Assembly: GCA_023128035.1 (NCBI GenBank)
Contig: JAGMES010000092.1
Location: 1-16,940 of the forward strand
Reading direction: 5' to 3'
DNA from: Halanaerobiales bacterium
GTDB lineage: Bacteria; Bacillota_F; Halanaerobiia; DY22613
Length of the DNA stretch: 16,940 nt
The position numbers were made by a program, and so were the translations under genes. Below the pieces are notes generated by a model, which saw nothing but the letters and a program-made list of their open reading frames with translations, made no database searches and was not told the origin of the DNA. Below are positions 1-7,068 of this stretch, piece after piece (within the stretch, counting starts at the first letter, position 1; every line of letters begins with the position of its first letter).

Positions 1-137
1 TTTATACTGGAAGAATACTCTTTTTTCTCTAATGTACTGCCAAATTCCTTGTCTTATAACACCATTAACAAGATGAACTCCTACTAAAGTTTTAACAACA
101 TTTCATAGTTAATATCCCAGATTGTATTTGATAGCAT
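1..137 (-). pseudogene. possible decayed coding remnant, unidentified, running off the left edge
   Basis: On the minus strand a reading frame is open from the stop at 103-105 to the window edge. It encodes a plausible protein-like stretch containing HLVNGVIRQG and IREKRVFFQY, but it has no ATG, GTG or TTG in frame. In another frame an ATG at 137 starts an 18-codon ORF (including its stop) that ends in TAG at 84-86, overlapping the first frame. The two could be joined by one frameshift, which would suggest a broken gene, but no Shine-Dalgarno sequence precedes the ATG. I do not recognise the family. Chance is a real alternative for so short a stretch. Confidence 0.2.
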
Positions 138-213
138 ACGTGAAGGATTAATTTATAACTACCTTTTAGCTAACAAAAAACCAATAAATAATAAATATTC
201 TCTTCATTTATGC

Positions 214-249
214 AAAAACACCCTATTTCCATAAAAGAAAATAGAGTGT
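214..249 (-). terminator. rho-independent terminator of the GNAT gene
   Basis: Read on the minus strand, 249-239 pairs with 228-218 in an 11-bp stem with one G-U wobble. The stem is followed at once by five U (214-218, shared with the stem base). It lies 15 bases after the stop codon of the acetyltransferase gene, so it is its natural terminator. Confidence 0.8.
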
Positions 250-263
250 CCTTTTTATAATTA

Positions 264-677
264 TTATGCACCGAATTTAGCAAAAGCAACTAATTCTCCT
301 TTATCACACGAAAAAAATCCCTGCTTCTCATAAAACTGTCGTCTGTCAGGACCTTCTTCAGTTAATAAAACTTTCTGTCTCACATGATTATAGTTTTCTA
401 GAACCTGTTCTACAAGTTGTGTACCAATCTTTTTTCTTCGATAGGAGTTTAAAATTAAAATATCTTGAATATAAACAATCGTCAGTCCATCTCCAACTAC
501 TCGAATAAGACCGACAAGTTGATCTCCATCCCAGGCGGTGATAATTTTCAAAGAATTTTCTATTGCTTTCATTAAAGTAGGTATGTCCTGGGTATACGCA
601 ACCCAACCAGCATCTTCATACAGGTTTTTAACTTCTGATAGTTGCAGTTTTATATCTTCTTTGTATTCAATTTTCAT
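264..677 (-). CDS. GNAT-family N-acetyltransferase
   Basis: This 137-residue protein has the size and layout of a single-domain GNAT enzyme, which moves an acetyl group from acetyl-CoA to an amine. The central strand reads IVYIQDILIL and is followed by the acetyl-CoA pyrophosphate loop YRRKKIGTQL (about residues 79-88), matching the family pattern R/Q-x-x-G-x-G/A. Near the C terminus FYEKQGF (about 115-121) is the usual motif B helix and turn. The substrate cannot be read from the sequence. The start ATG is preceded by AGGTGA at normal spacing. The gene stands alone, between its terminator and a repeat-rich region of about 240 bases, and I see no good promoter for it. It probably has nothing to do with hydrogenase maturation. 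Confidence 0.85.
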   Translation of the reverse strand: MKIEYKEDIKLQLSEVKNLYEDAGWVAYTQDIPTLMKAIENSLKIITAWDGDQLVGLIRVVGDGLTIVYIQDILILNSYRRKKIGTQLVEQVLENYNHVRQKVLLTEEGPDRRQFYEKQGFFSCDKGELVAFAKFGA

Positions 678-723
678 CCAATCACCTCATTATATAAGAA
701 GGTAAATCTAACAAGATAATTTG

Positions 724-775
724 CTCCCATTTATAGAAGATGGGAGATTTTAGCCTTCTGAAAATGTTGTTAAAG
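724..775 (+). repeat. hairpin repeat, copy 1
   Basis: A 9-bp stem (724-732 with 738-746, one G-U wobble, loop ATAGA) is followed by a tail that begins CCTTCTGAAAATGTTGTTAA at 754. The same hairpin-plus-tail design recurs at 872-919 and, inverted, at 805-841. The hairpin part recurs at the right end of the window. The shape resembles the subterminal hairpins of IS200/IS605-type elements, but no transposase is present, so that link is inference. Confidence 0.6.
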
Positions 776-804
776 TCGAAATTATAACTACGTTATTATT
801 TCTT

Positions 805-841
805 AAGTTTAACGACTTCAGAAGGAGATTTGAACTCCCAC
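805..841 (-). repeat. hairpin repeat, copy 2 (inverted, hairpin incomplete)
   Basis: Read on the minus strand this copy gives GTGGGAG, then a short spacer, then CCTTCTGAAGTCGTTAAACTT-like tail sequence (825-805). It faces copy 1 tail to tail across about 29 bases, so 754-825 is an imperfect inverted repeat. Only one arm of the hairpin is well kept. Confidence 0.5.
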
Positions 842-871
842 TGAAGTTTTGAAATTATTGTAAGACTTCTA

Positions 872-919
872 CCCCCACCTATAGAGTAGGGGGACTTCGC
901 CTTCTGAAATGTCGTTAAA
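872..919 (+). repeat. hairpin repeat, copy 3, overlapping the hydG stop
   Basis: CCCCC at 872-876 pairs with GGGGG at 889-893 around an imperfect stem that keeps the CTATAGA loop. The tail CTTCTGAAATGTCGTTAAA (901-919) follows. The tail includes the hydG stop codon at 915-917, so the last bases of hydG are repeat sequence. Confidence 0.55.
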
Positions 920-2297
920 TATTTAAATCACGTTCCCCTTGTCTAATCCGTTCTAAACGTTCTCTTGTCCATTCACGCATCTTTGGATCAGGAATTAAGT
1001 TCAACTGATCATGAATTATCTTCTCACCCACAATCTTAGTTTCTGGTGATGCATAATCTTCAATATATTCCTGAAAGGTCAGGATAGCATTTGGCTGACA
1101 AAGATTATGTATATTACCCGTTTTAGCTAATTTCATGAAACGTTCACCAGTACGCTCATTTCGATAGCAAGCTGTACAGAAACTTGGCAGAAAACCTAAT
1201 TCACAAACCCTCCGAATCACTTCATCAGGGCTACGATGATCTGGATTATTAAACTGAGCGAATTGCTCTTCATCTTTTGGTTCACTCTGATAGCCACCTA
1301 CATTAGTACATGAACCTGCGCTCATCTGTGAGACACCCAAAGCAATCAATTCATCTCTATCTTCAGCAGTTTCACGAGTAGAAAGTATAATCCCGGTATA
1401 AGGCACTGCTAAACGAAGAATAGCAACGATTCTCTTAAACTCTTCATCAGAAACCGGTGCAGGAATAGCTTCTTCATTCACACCACCAGCAGGCCGCCAT
1501 CTCGGTACAGAGATTGTGTGAGGACCCACTCCTAAAACTTTATCCATGTATTCAGCATGTTTTAACATAGCAACAACTTCAAATTTATAATCATAAAGAC
1601 CAAATAAAACTCCTATTCCAAGATCATCAATTCCTGCCTCTAAAGCTCGATTATGTGCTGTTAAATGATAATCATAATCGGTTTTTGGGCCAGATGGGTG
1701 CATCTTTTTATAAGTTTCACGATGATATGTCTCCTGAAAGAGTTGATATGTTCCAATACCTGTAGCTTTTAATTTCCGATATTCTTCCACACCTGTTGCA
1801 GCAATATTAATATTTACTCGTCGAATATCACCTGCGCCATAGATTGTACCAATTGCTTCAACCACACGATCAATATGGCAATCTATAGGATGCTCACCAA
1901 ACTCAATTAGAAGGCGCTTGTGTCCAAGAGATTCTAAAATCTTAACCTGCTCAACAATCTCTTCATTTGTCAAAGTCTTACGACATAACTCTTTATTATC
2001 AATTCTAAATCCGCAATAAACACAGTTATTTACACACTTATTACTAACATACAAAGGTGCAAACAACACTACACGTTTTCCATAAATCCGATCCTTAATT
2101 TCACGTGCAGCATTAAAAAGCATCTCTATTAAATCTGGACTTTCAATTTGTAATAATGCGGCGGCTTCGTTAGCAGTCAATCCTTCTGCTTTACGACCTT
2201 TTTCTATAATCTCTTCAATCTCCTGACATGTTACATTCTTCACATGATCAAGCATATTCAAAATTTCTGTTTCTTTGATAATTTGGGTTTTCATCAT
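915..2297 (-). CDS. hydG: [FeFe]-hydrogenase H-cluster maturase HydG (radical SAM tyrosine lyase)
   Basis: HydG splits tyrosine with a radical SAM reaction and makes the CO and CN ligands of the hydrogenase H-cluster, carried on an Fe(CO)2CN synthon. The 460-residue length is typical. The SAM cluster motif CVNNCVYC (C88, C92, C95; Cx3Cx2C) sits at the start of the barrel. The C-terminal auxiliary cluster motif Cx2Cx22C is present (C374, C377, C400), and it separates HydG from its relative ThiH. The barrel also shows WRPAGG and SAGSCTNVGGY. Two ATG codons lie in tandem; AAAGGAGGG is 4 nt before the first and 7 nt before the second, so translation may begin at 2294. hydG has its own promoter and is split from hydA by two TPR genes. 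hydE and hydF are not in the window. I see no strong terminator after it. Confidence 0.96.
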   Translation of the reverse strand: MMKTQIIKETEILNMLDHVKNVTCQEIEEIIEKGRKAEGLTANEAAALLQIESPDLIEMLFNAAREIKDRIYGKRVVLFAPLYVSNKCVNNCVYCGFRIDNKELCRKTLTNEEIVEQVKILESLGHKRLLIEFGEHPIDCHIDRVVEAIGTIYGAGDIRRVNINIAATGVEEYRKLKATGIGTYQLFQETYHRETYKKMHPSGPKTDYDYHLTAHNRALEAGIDDLGIGVLFGLYDYKFEVVAMLKHAEYMDKVLGVGPHTISVPRWRPAGGVNEEAIPAPVSDEEFKRIVAILRLAVPYTGIILSTRETAEDRDELIALGVSQMSAGSCTNVGGYQSEPKDEEQFAQFNNPDHRSPDEVIRRVCELGFLPSFCTACYRNERTGERFMKLAKTGNIHNLCQPNAILTFQEYIEDYASPETKIVGEKIIHDQLNLIPDPKMREWTRERLERIRQGERDLNI

Positions 2298-2320
2298 AAA
2301 ACCCTCCTTTCTGCATTACT

Positions 2321-2349
2321 ATTATAAGTCAATCATCAAAAAAAATCAA
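2321..2349 (-). promoter_or_regulatory. sigma-A promoter of hydG
   Basis: On the minus strand TTGATT (2349-2344) and a perfect TATAAT (2326-2321) are separated by exactly 17 bases. Transcription would start near 2314, giving a leader of about 17 nt that carries AAAGGAGGG. hydG is therefore probably transcribed alone, apart from readthrough. Confidence 0.75.
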
Positions 2350-2363
2350 TGACATTCATCACA
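2348..2363 (-). promoter_or_regulatory. FNR/CRP-like activator site upstream of hydG
   Basis: The minus strand reads TGTGATGAATGTCATT, that is TGTGA-N6-TCATT. This matches 9 of 10 positions of the Bacillus subtilis Fnr box as I recall it (TGTGA-N6-TCACT). Its centre lies 41.5 bases before the predicted start at 2314, the classic position for a class II activator of this family. The motif is seen; the regulator is inferred. Confidence 0.45.
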
Positions 2364-2389
2364 AATTAAATAAAATTTTAAATAAATCT

Positions 2390-2419
2390 AAAAAAATAAG
2401 GCCTCCAAAATTGGACACC
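2390..2419 (-). terminator. terminator of the TPR gene pair
   Basis: On the minus strand 2419-2411 can pair with 2408-2400 (seven Watson-Crick pairs, one G-U, one mismatch). A U-rich run (2398-2390) follows the stem. It lies about 20 bases after the stop of the second TPR gene and before the hydG promoter. Confidence 0.6.
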
Positions 2420-2438
2420 TATTACCATATTTTACAAT

Positions 2439-2837
2439 TTAAATAATTCCTTTTTCCTTATTATATTCCCAAAGATAATCCGGCCGTCCTCTTACTATCC
2501 CTTGTAACTCTTCGATTTTTTCTTTGGCTATACCATTATTTGGTTGAAACTCCATCACCTTTTCATAACAAAATAGAGCTCGCCCAAAAGCGTTTGTATC
2601 TTTGAAATGTTCTGCTAATAGATACCAGGCACGAACATGTTCTTGCTTTTCTTCGATAATTTGCCGAAGAAGAGTTTCTGCTTCCGCTTCCTTTCCCACA
2701 TCCTTTAATCCAAGGGCTGCTTTAATTTTAGCGTCATATGGATCTTCTGATAAATCGTTCCTCCATTCTGGTTGAACGAATGGTCTGGTAACAATTGGAA
2801 ACTTCTTTTTTTTTCTGAAGAAATCAAAAATCGCCAT
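2439..2837 (-). CDS. small TPR protein, second of a tandem pair
   Basis: This 132-residue protein has no signal peptide or membrane span, so it is probably cytoplasmic. It starts with MAIFDFFRKKKK, a short hydrophobic and basic head. Two TPR-like helix pairs follow, about residues 37-70 (LGLKDVGKEAEAETLLRQII) and 71-104 (the second holds RALFCYEKVMEFQPNN). TPRs are protein-binding scaffolds. The product is a paralog of the upstream gene: both share the head and a block of the form RA-FC-E...P-N--AKEKI-EL. The gene starts at an ATG with AAGGAG upstream, 33 bases after its neighbour's stop, so the two are co-transcribed. Lying between hydA and hydG, it could take part in hydrogenase assembly, but no motif shows this. 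Confidence 0.8.
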   Translation of the reverse strand: MAIFDFFRKKKKFPIVTRPFVQPEWRNDLSEDPYDAKIKAALGLKDVGKEAEAETLLRQIIEEKQEHVRAWYLLAEHFKDTNAFGRALFCYEKVMEFQPNNGIAKEKIEELQGIVRGRPDYLWEYNKEKGII

Positions 2838-2870
2838 AATATAACCACTCCTTAAAAAGACATTTCCTTA

Positions 2871-3338
2871 TTATTTTAGTTTATAAAATTCTGGAGCCAT
2901 TTTATATTCAACAAAGTAATTTAAGTGTTTATCTACAAGTGATTTAAGTTCTATTATCTTTTCTTTTGCAAATTCATTTTCTGGCTCAAGTCTGATAATT
3001 TGCTCAATGCAAAAATATGCTCTTCCAAGCCGATTCAATGGTTCAGCAATTCCAAAAAGTAACCACCAAAGTTCTGCATTGTTTATATCTTCATAAACAC
3101 CATCACGTAAGAGTTGTTCTGCTCGAAAAAGTTCCCCTTTATTTTTTAATTTGACCGCCATTTGCATTAAATCTTTACTACCAAAAGTCAAATTTATCTG
3201 GTTATCCCCTTTCTCTTCAGATACTTCTTTAAAAAGATATGATTCTCCGCCAAGTTTAACAACTTTTTTTAACTCTTCTTCATTTGTTTTCTCTTTTTCA
3301 CCACCAAACAGTTTTTTAAAAAACTGAATAATGCCCAT
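2871..3338 (-). CDS. small TPR protein, first of a tandem pair
   Basis: This 155-residue soluble protein starts with MGIIQFFKKLFGG, like the head of its downstream paralog. A variable, charged stretch of about 45 residues follows, then two TPR-like helix pairs (about residues 54-125), including LFRAEQLLRDGVYED and RAYFCIEQIIRLEPEN. Compared with the paralog it has an insertion after the head and a tail ending VEYKMAPEFYKLK. AAAGGAGGAG precedes the ATG at good spacing. It follows the hydA terminator, so it needs its own promoter; the 78 bases between that palindrome and the ATG are AT-rich with only weak candidates (for example TTTTCA then TATATA, 18 apart). The function is unknown. Confidence 0.8.
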   Translation of the reverse strand: MGIIQFFKKLFGGEKEKTNEEELKKVVKLGGESYLFKEVSEEKGDNQINLTFGSKDLMQMAVKLKNKGELFRAEQLLRDGVYEDINNAELWWLLFGIAEPLNRLGRAYFCIEQIIRLEPENEFAKEKIIELKSLVDKHLNYFVEYKMAPEFYKLK

Positions 3339-3416
3339 AATACTCCTCCTTTCATGTAACTGTTCAATATATAAATATGCAGTAAAAGTAGTGAAAATGA
3401 TTTATCTGACAAATAT

Positions 3417-3466
3417 TTAACACAAAAAAACCATCAGAAATATTTCTGATGGTTTTTTTGTGTTAA
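3417..3466. terminator. perfect 50-bp palindromic terminator after hydA
   Basis: Bases 3417-3440 are fully complementary to 3443-3466 around a central TA. The core stem CCATCAGAAA/TTTCTGATGG is flanked by A7 and T7 tracts, so it gives a GC-containing stem followed by U7 in either direction. It sits directly behind the hydA stop codon and separates the hydrogenase operon from the TPR genes. Confidence 0.9.
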
Positions 3467-3467
3467 T

Positions 3468-5216
3468 CTATTCAGTTTCCTCACATGTACAATTAGGGAA
3501 ACGATCCCGTTTTGTATAATGAGTGTGCAATAACTCGTGAGATTTATGACCTAATGGTTTTTCAAGGAATTCTTTATAAAGCTCTTGAACAGCTGGATTT
3601 TCATGAGATTTACGAAGTGGTAAGTTTTGATCATCTCTATATAATCCTTCAGCACGAGCTTTCCGCGTTTCAGCGTTAGTTGGGAATGGCTGACCACCAC
3701 CGCCAACACAACCACCAGGACAGGCCATGATTTCAATGAAATGATACTCGCATTCACCATTAGCGATCATATCCATAACTTTTTTAGCATTAGCAAGACC
3801 GTGAGCAACAGCTACTTTAATCTTAGTACCTTTAAGATTAAGTTCAGCCTCTTTTATTCCTTCAAGACCACGAACTACTGTAAGCTCGATATTTGGTAAT
3901 GGGTCGCCTGTTACAACTTCATAAGCAGTTCTAACAGCTGCTTCCATTACTCCACCAGTTGCACCAAAGATAGTAGCAGCACCAGTATGGATTCCCATTG
4001 GAGCGTCTACTTCTTCATCTGGTAGATTAACAAAGTCAATTCCAGCTTCTTTAATCATTCTAGCCAATTCACGAGTAGTTAACACTACATCAACATCTTG
4101 GTAACCACTAGAATTCATTTCTGGACGTTGACACTCATATTTTTTAGCAGTACATGGCATGATAGAAACACTGAAAATTTTTGCAGCATCAATCTCTGCT
4201 TTTTCTGGATAATAGGTTTTAGCTAGAGCACCAAACATTTGCTGTGGTGACTTACAGGTCGAAAGATGTGCAGTCAATTCTGGATAAAAATGCTCAATAT
4301 ATTTAATCCAACCAGGACTACAGCTAGTAATCATTGGTAATGTTGCATCTTCACTGTTAAGACGTTCAATCAATTCATGACCTTCTTCCATAATTGTTAA
4401 GTCTGCTGAAAAGTTGGTATCAAATACTTTATCAAAACCTAAACGTCTTAAAGCTGCATACATTTTACCAGTTACAATTGTACCTGGCTCTAAACCAAAT
4501 TCTTCACCTAATGCTACCCGAACAGCTGGAGCTATCTGAACAACTACATGCTTCTCTGAATAACCCAAAGCATCCCAAACTTTCATAGTATCATCTTTTT
4601 CACTAATCGCTCCTACTGGACAAACATGAATACATTGTCCACACATAGTACATGCAACATTATCTAATGAATGTCCAAAAGCTGGACTAACGATAGTATT
4701 AAATCCACGATTATAACCACCTAAAACATGAGCACCTTGAACCTTAGCACAAACTGCTTCACACTTCCGACATAGAATACATTTATTAGGATCACGAACA
4801 ATCGAAGAACTTAACGTATCTAATGAAAATTCACTTTTAGCTCCTTCATAAGGAATTTCACGAATTCCAAGATTTTCAGCCAAAGTCTGAAGTTCACATT
4901 TACCATTTCTAGTACATGTTAGACATTCCATTGGATGATCAGAGATAATCAATTCTACAACAGTTTTGCGAGCTTCTCGAACTTTTGGAGTATTAGTGTT
5001 TACAACCATACCATCCGATACAAGAGCTACACATGAAGCCATCATTCTTCCATTAGCTTCTACAACACAAACACGACATGCACCGATTTCATTAATGTCT
5101 TTTAAATAACAAAGAGTAGGAATATGAATTCCAGCAGCTTTTGCAGCTTCAAGAACCGTTGAATTTGCGTCTACCTGAACTTCACGACCATCTATAGTTA
5201 ATTTAATCATTCCCAT
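3468..5216 (-). CDS. hydA: [FeFe]-hydrogenase catalytic subunit (HydA/HndD type)
   Basis: This subunit makes or consumes H2 at the H-cluster. Its 582 residues show the full HndD layout. An N-terminal [2Fe-2S] domain carries C36, C47, C50 and C62. A His-ligated [4Fe-4S] site is HPMECLTCTRNGKC (H94, C98, C101, C107). Two ferredoxin clusters use C146/149/152/156 and C189/192/195/199. The H-domain motifs are TSCSPGW (297-303), MPCTAKKYE (353-361) and EIMACPGGCVGGGGQP (495-510). The tail GHKSHELLHTHY is typical of NAD(P)-linked multimeric enzymes. In the first H-motif one of the usual two adjacent cysteines is Ser. The ATG lies 5 bases after the hydB stop, with AAAGGAG inside the end of hydB about 10 nt away; a second ATG two codons later is less likely. 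It is the last gene of the operon. Confidence 0.96.
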   Translation of the reverse strand: MGMIKLTIDGREVQVDANSTVLEAAKAAGIHIPTLCYLKDINEIGACRVCVVEANGRMMASCVALVSDGMVVNTNTPKVREARKTVVELIISDHPMECLTCTRNGKCELQTLAENLGIREIPYEGAKSEFSLDTLSSSIVRDPNKCILCRKCEAVCAKVQGAHVLGGYNRGFNTIVSPAFGHSLDNVACTMCGQCIHVCPVGAISEKDDTMKVWDALGYSEKHVVVQIAPAVRVALGEEFGLEPGTIVTGKMYAALRRLGFDKVFDTNFSADLTIMEEGHELIERLNSEDATLPMITSCSPGWIKYIEHFYPELTAHLSTCKSPQQMFGALAKTYYPEKAEIDAAKIFSVSIMPCTAKKYECQRPEMNSSGYQDVDVVLTTRELARMIKEAGIDFVNLPDEEVDAPMGIHTGAATIFGATGGVMEAAVRTAYEVVTGDPLPNIELTVVRGLEGIKEAELNLKGTKIKVAVAHGLANAKKVMDMIANGECEYHFIEIMACPGGCVGGGGQPFPTNAETRKARAEGLYRDDQNLPLRKSHENPAVQELYKEFLEKPLGHKSHELLHTHYTKRDRFPNCTCEETE

Positions 5217-5221
5217 GGTTC

Positions 5222-7018
5222 TTACGCTCCTTTCCCAATAGCATCAAAGGGGCACTTCTTGACACATGCACCACAGGTGATACATTTTTCATTATCGATA
5301 ATATATGTCTTGCCTTCCCCTTTAGAAATAGCATTCACTGGACAAATCTTCGCACAAATGCCACAACCTTTACATTTATCTTCAACGATTGTAAATTTTA
5401 ACAAACTCTGACAGATTCCTGCTGGACATCTTTTATCAAAAATGTGTGCTTCATATTCATCTCTAAAATATTTCAATGTTGCTAATACTGGGTTTGGTGC
5501 AGTTTGTCCAAGTCCACAAAGAGCAGTAGCTTTGATGTTTCTAGCCAAACGCTCTAAAAGTTCTATATCTCCATCTTTACCTTCACCCTTGGTGATTCTC
5601 TCTAAGATCTCCAACATCCGTTTAGTACCGATCCGGCATGGAGTACACTTACCACAGGATTCATCAACAGTGAAATCTAAGAAAAAACGTGCAATGTCTA
5701 CCATACAGGTATCTTCATCCATAACAATTAAACCACCAGAACCCATCATAGATCCAAGTTCGATCAATGAATCGTAGTCCATGGAAACATCCAGATTAGC
5801 TTCTGAAATACATCCACCTGATGGTCCTCCTGTTTGAGCCGCCTTAAATTTCTTACCATTAGGAATACCACCACAGATATCAAAAATTATTTTTCTTAAA
5901 GAAGTACCCATTGGTACTTCTACAAGACCTGTATTAGTAATATCTCCTGCTACAGCAAATACCTTTGTACCTTTACTTTTTTCTGTTCCATGACTTGCAA
6001 ACCAATCTGCACCATTTAAAATTATTGGAGCAATATTAGCATACGTTTCAACATTGTTCAACAGAGTTGGCCTGGCCCACAAGCCTTTTTGTGCTGGGAA
6101 TGGTGGACGAGGTCTTGGTTCACCGCGTTTACCTTCGATAGAAGCTAACAAAGCAGTCTCCTCACCACAAACGAATGCGCCAGCACCAACACGAATTTCA
6201 AGATCAAAATTAAAACCAGTTCCAAAAATATCTTCACCCAAAAAACCATATTCGTGTGCTTTTTTAATAGATTTACCAAGTCTTTCAACTGCTAATGGAT
6301 ATTCTGCACGAACATAAACATAGCCTTGATTTGCACCAATTGCATAACCTGCTATAGCCATTGCTTCAATAATACTATGTGGATCACCCTCTAAGATACT
6401 ACGATCCATAAAAGCACCTGGGTCACCTTCATCCGCATTACATACTACATATTTTGTAGAACCTTCTGATTTTGCAGCAAAATTCCACTTCATTCCTGTT
6501 GAGAAACCTCCGCCTCCACGACCACGTAAACCAGAATTTTTCACTTCCGCAATAACTTCTTCAGGTGTCAATTTGCTTAAGGCTTTACCCAAGGCAGCGT
6601 AACCGTTGCGAGCAATATATTCATTTATACTGTCAGGATCAATCATACCGGTATTACGAAGAGCAATCCGAGTTTGACCTTTAAAGAAATCAATATCTTT
6701 TACTTTTTCAATAACATTATCTTTAGCAGCACCAGAATACATCAATCTCTTTACTGTGCGACCTTTGATAATATGCTCTTCTACAATCTCGTTTACATCT
6801 TCTGGTTTTACTTTGCAATAGAAAGTACCTTCAGGATAAATAATCATTACTGGACCAATGTCGCAACTACCAATACATCCTGTCTCTACAACCATAATTT
6901 CCTTTTCTAAACCTCGTTTGTATAACTGTTCTTTAAGCTCATTTTCAACAGCTAAACAATTTGAGGAAATACACCCTGCCCCTGCGCAGATTAGAACATG
7001 GGCGCGATAAAATTCCAT
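5222..7018 (-). CDS. hydB: NAD(P)-linked hydrogenase flavin subunit (HydB/HndC, NuoF-like)
   Basis: HydB links NAD(P)H oxidation or reduction to the hydrogenase through FMN and iron-sulphur clusters. From the ATG it is 598 residues. An N-terminal thioredoxin-like [2Fe-2S] domain has C11, C16, C48 and C52. The NuoF core has the nucleotide loop GLRGRGGGGFSTGMKW (163-178), NADEGDPGAF, an SLBB region, and the [4Fe-4S] motif ESCGKCTPCR with C455, C458, C461 and C501. Two more [4Fe-4S] ferredoxin motifs close the protein (CKGCGICAKIC from 549, CITCGACVKKC from 579), as in bifurcating HydB. A TTG codon directly before the ATG could extend it by one residue, but AAAGGAGG is better spaced (8 nt) for the ATG at 7018. 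It lies about 50 bases after hndB and 5 bases before hydA. Confidence 0.95.
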   Translation of the reverse strand: MEFYRAHVLICAGAGCISSNCLAVENELKEQLYKRGLEKEIMVVETGCIGSCDIGPVMIIYPEGTFYCKVKPEDVNEIVEEHIIKGRTVKRLMYSGAAKDNVIEKVKDIDFFKGQTRIALRNTGMIDPDSINEYIARNGYAALGKALSKLTPEEVIAEVKNSGLRGRGGGGFSTGMKWNFAAKSEGSTKYVVCNADEGDPGAFMDRSILEGDPHSIIEAMAIAGYAIGANQGYVYVRAEYPLAVERLGKSIKKAHEYGFLGEDIFGTGFNFDLEIRVGAGAFVCGEETALLASIEGKRGEPRPRPPFPAQKGLWARPTLLNNVETYANIAPIILNGADWFASHGTEKSKGTKVFAVAGDITNTGLVEVPMGTSLRKIIFDICGGIPNGKKFKAAQTGGPSGGCISEANLDVSMDYDSLIELGSMMGSGGLIVMDEDTCMVDIARFFLDFTVDESCGKCTPCRIGTKRMLEILERITKGEGKDGDIELLERLARNIKATALCGLGQTAPNPVLATLKYFRDEYEAHIFDKRCPAGICQSLLKFTIVEDKCKGCGICAKICPVNAISKGEGKTYIIDNEKCITCGACVKKCPFDAIGKGA

Positions 7019-7068
7019 CAATAACCCCTCCTTTATTGATCACTACATTTGTTTATACTATTAAGGGA

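Noticed and set aside
689..694. TATAAT on the minus strand as the -10 box of the GNAT gene
   Set aside because: Transcription would start inside or after the Shine-Dalgarno sequence of the gene, and no -35 box lies at 16-18 bases.
724..893. The hairpins downstream of hydG as its rho-independent terminators
   Set aside because: On the minus strand neither strong hairpin is followed by a U-run, and the shared tail and inverted copy point to a repeat family instead.
724..919. A small CRISPR array
   Set aside because: Only three copies, one inverted, with unequal spacing and diverged sequence; no cas gene is present.
3551..3760. A 69-codon frame overlapping hydA on the same strand
   Set aside because: It lies fully within the hydA C-terminal coding region in another frame, with no supporting motif.
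5442..6317. Plus-strand open frames of 87-111 codons inside hydB
   Set aside because: They are antisense to a strongly conserved gene, show no family motifs, and have the codon make-up expected of reverse-complement shadows.
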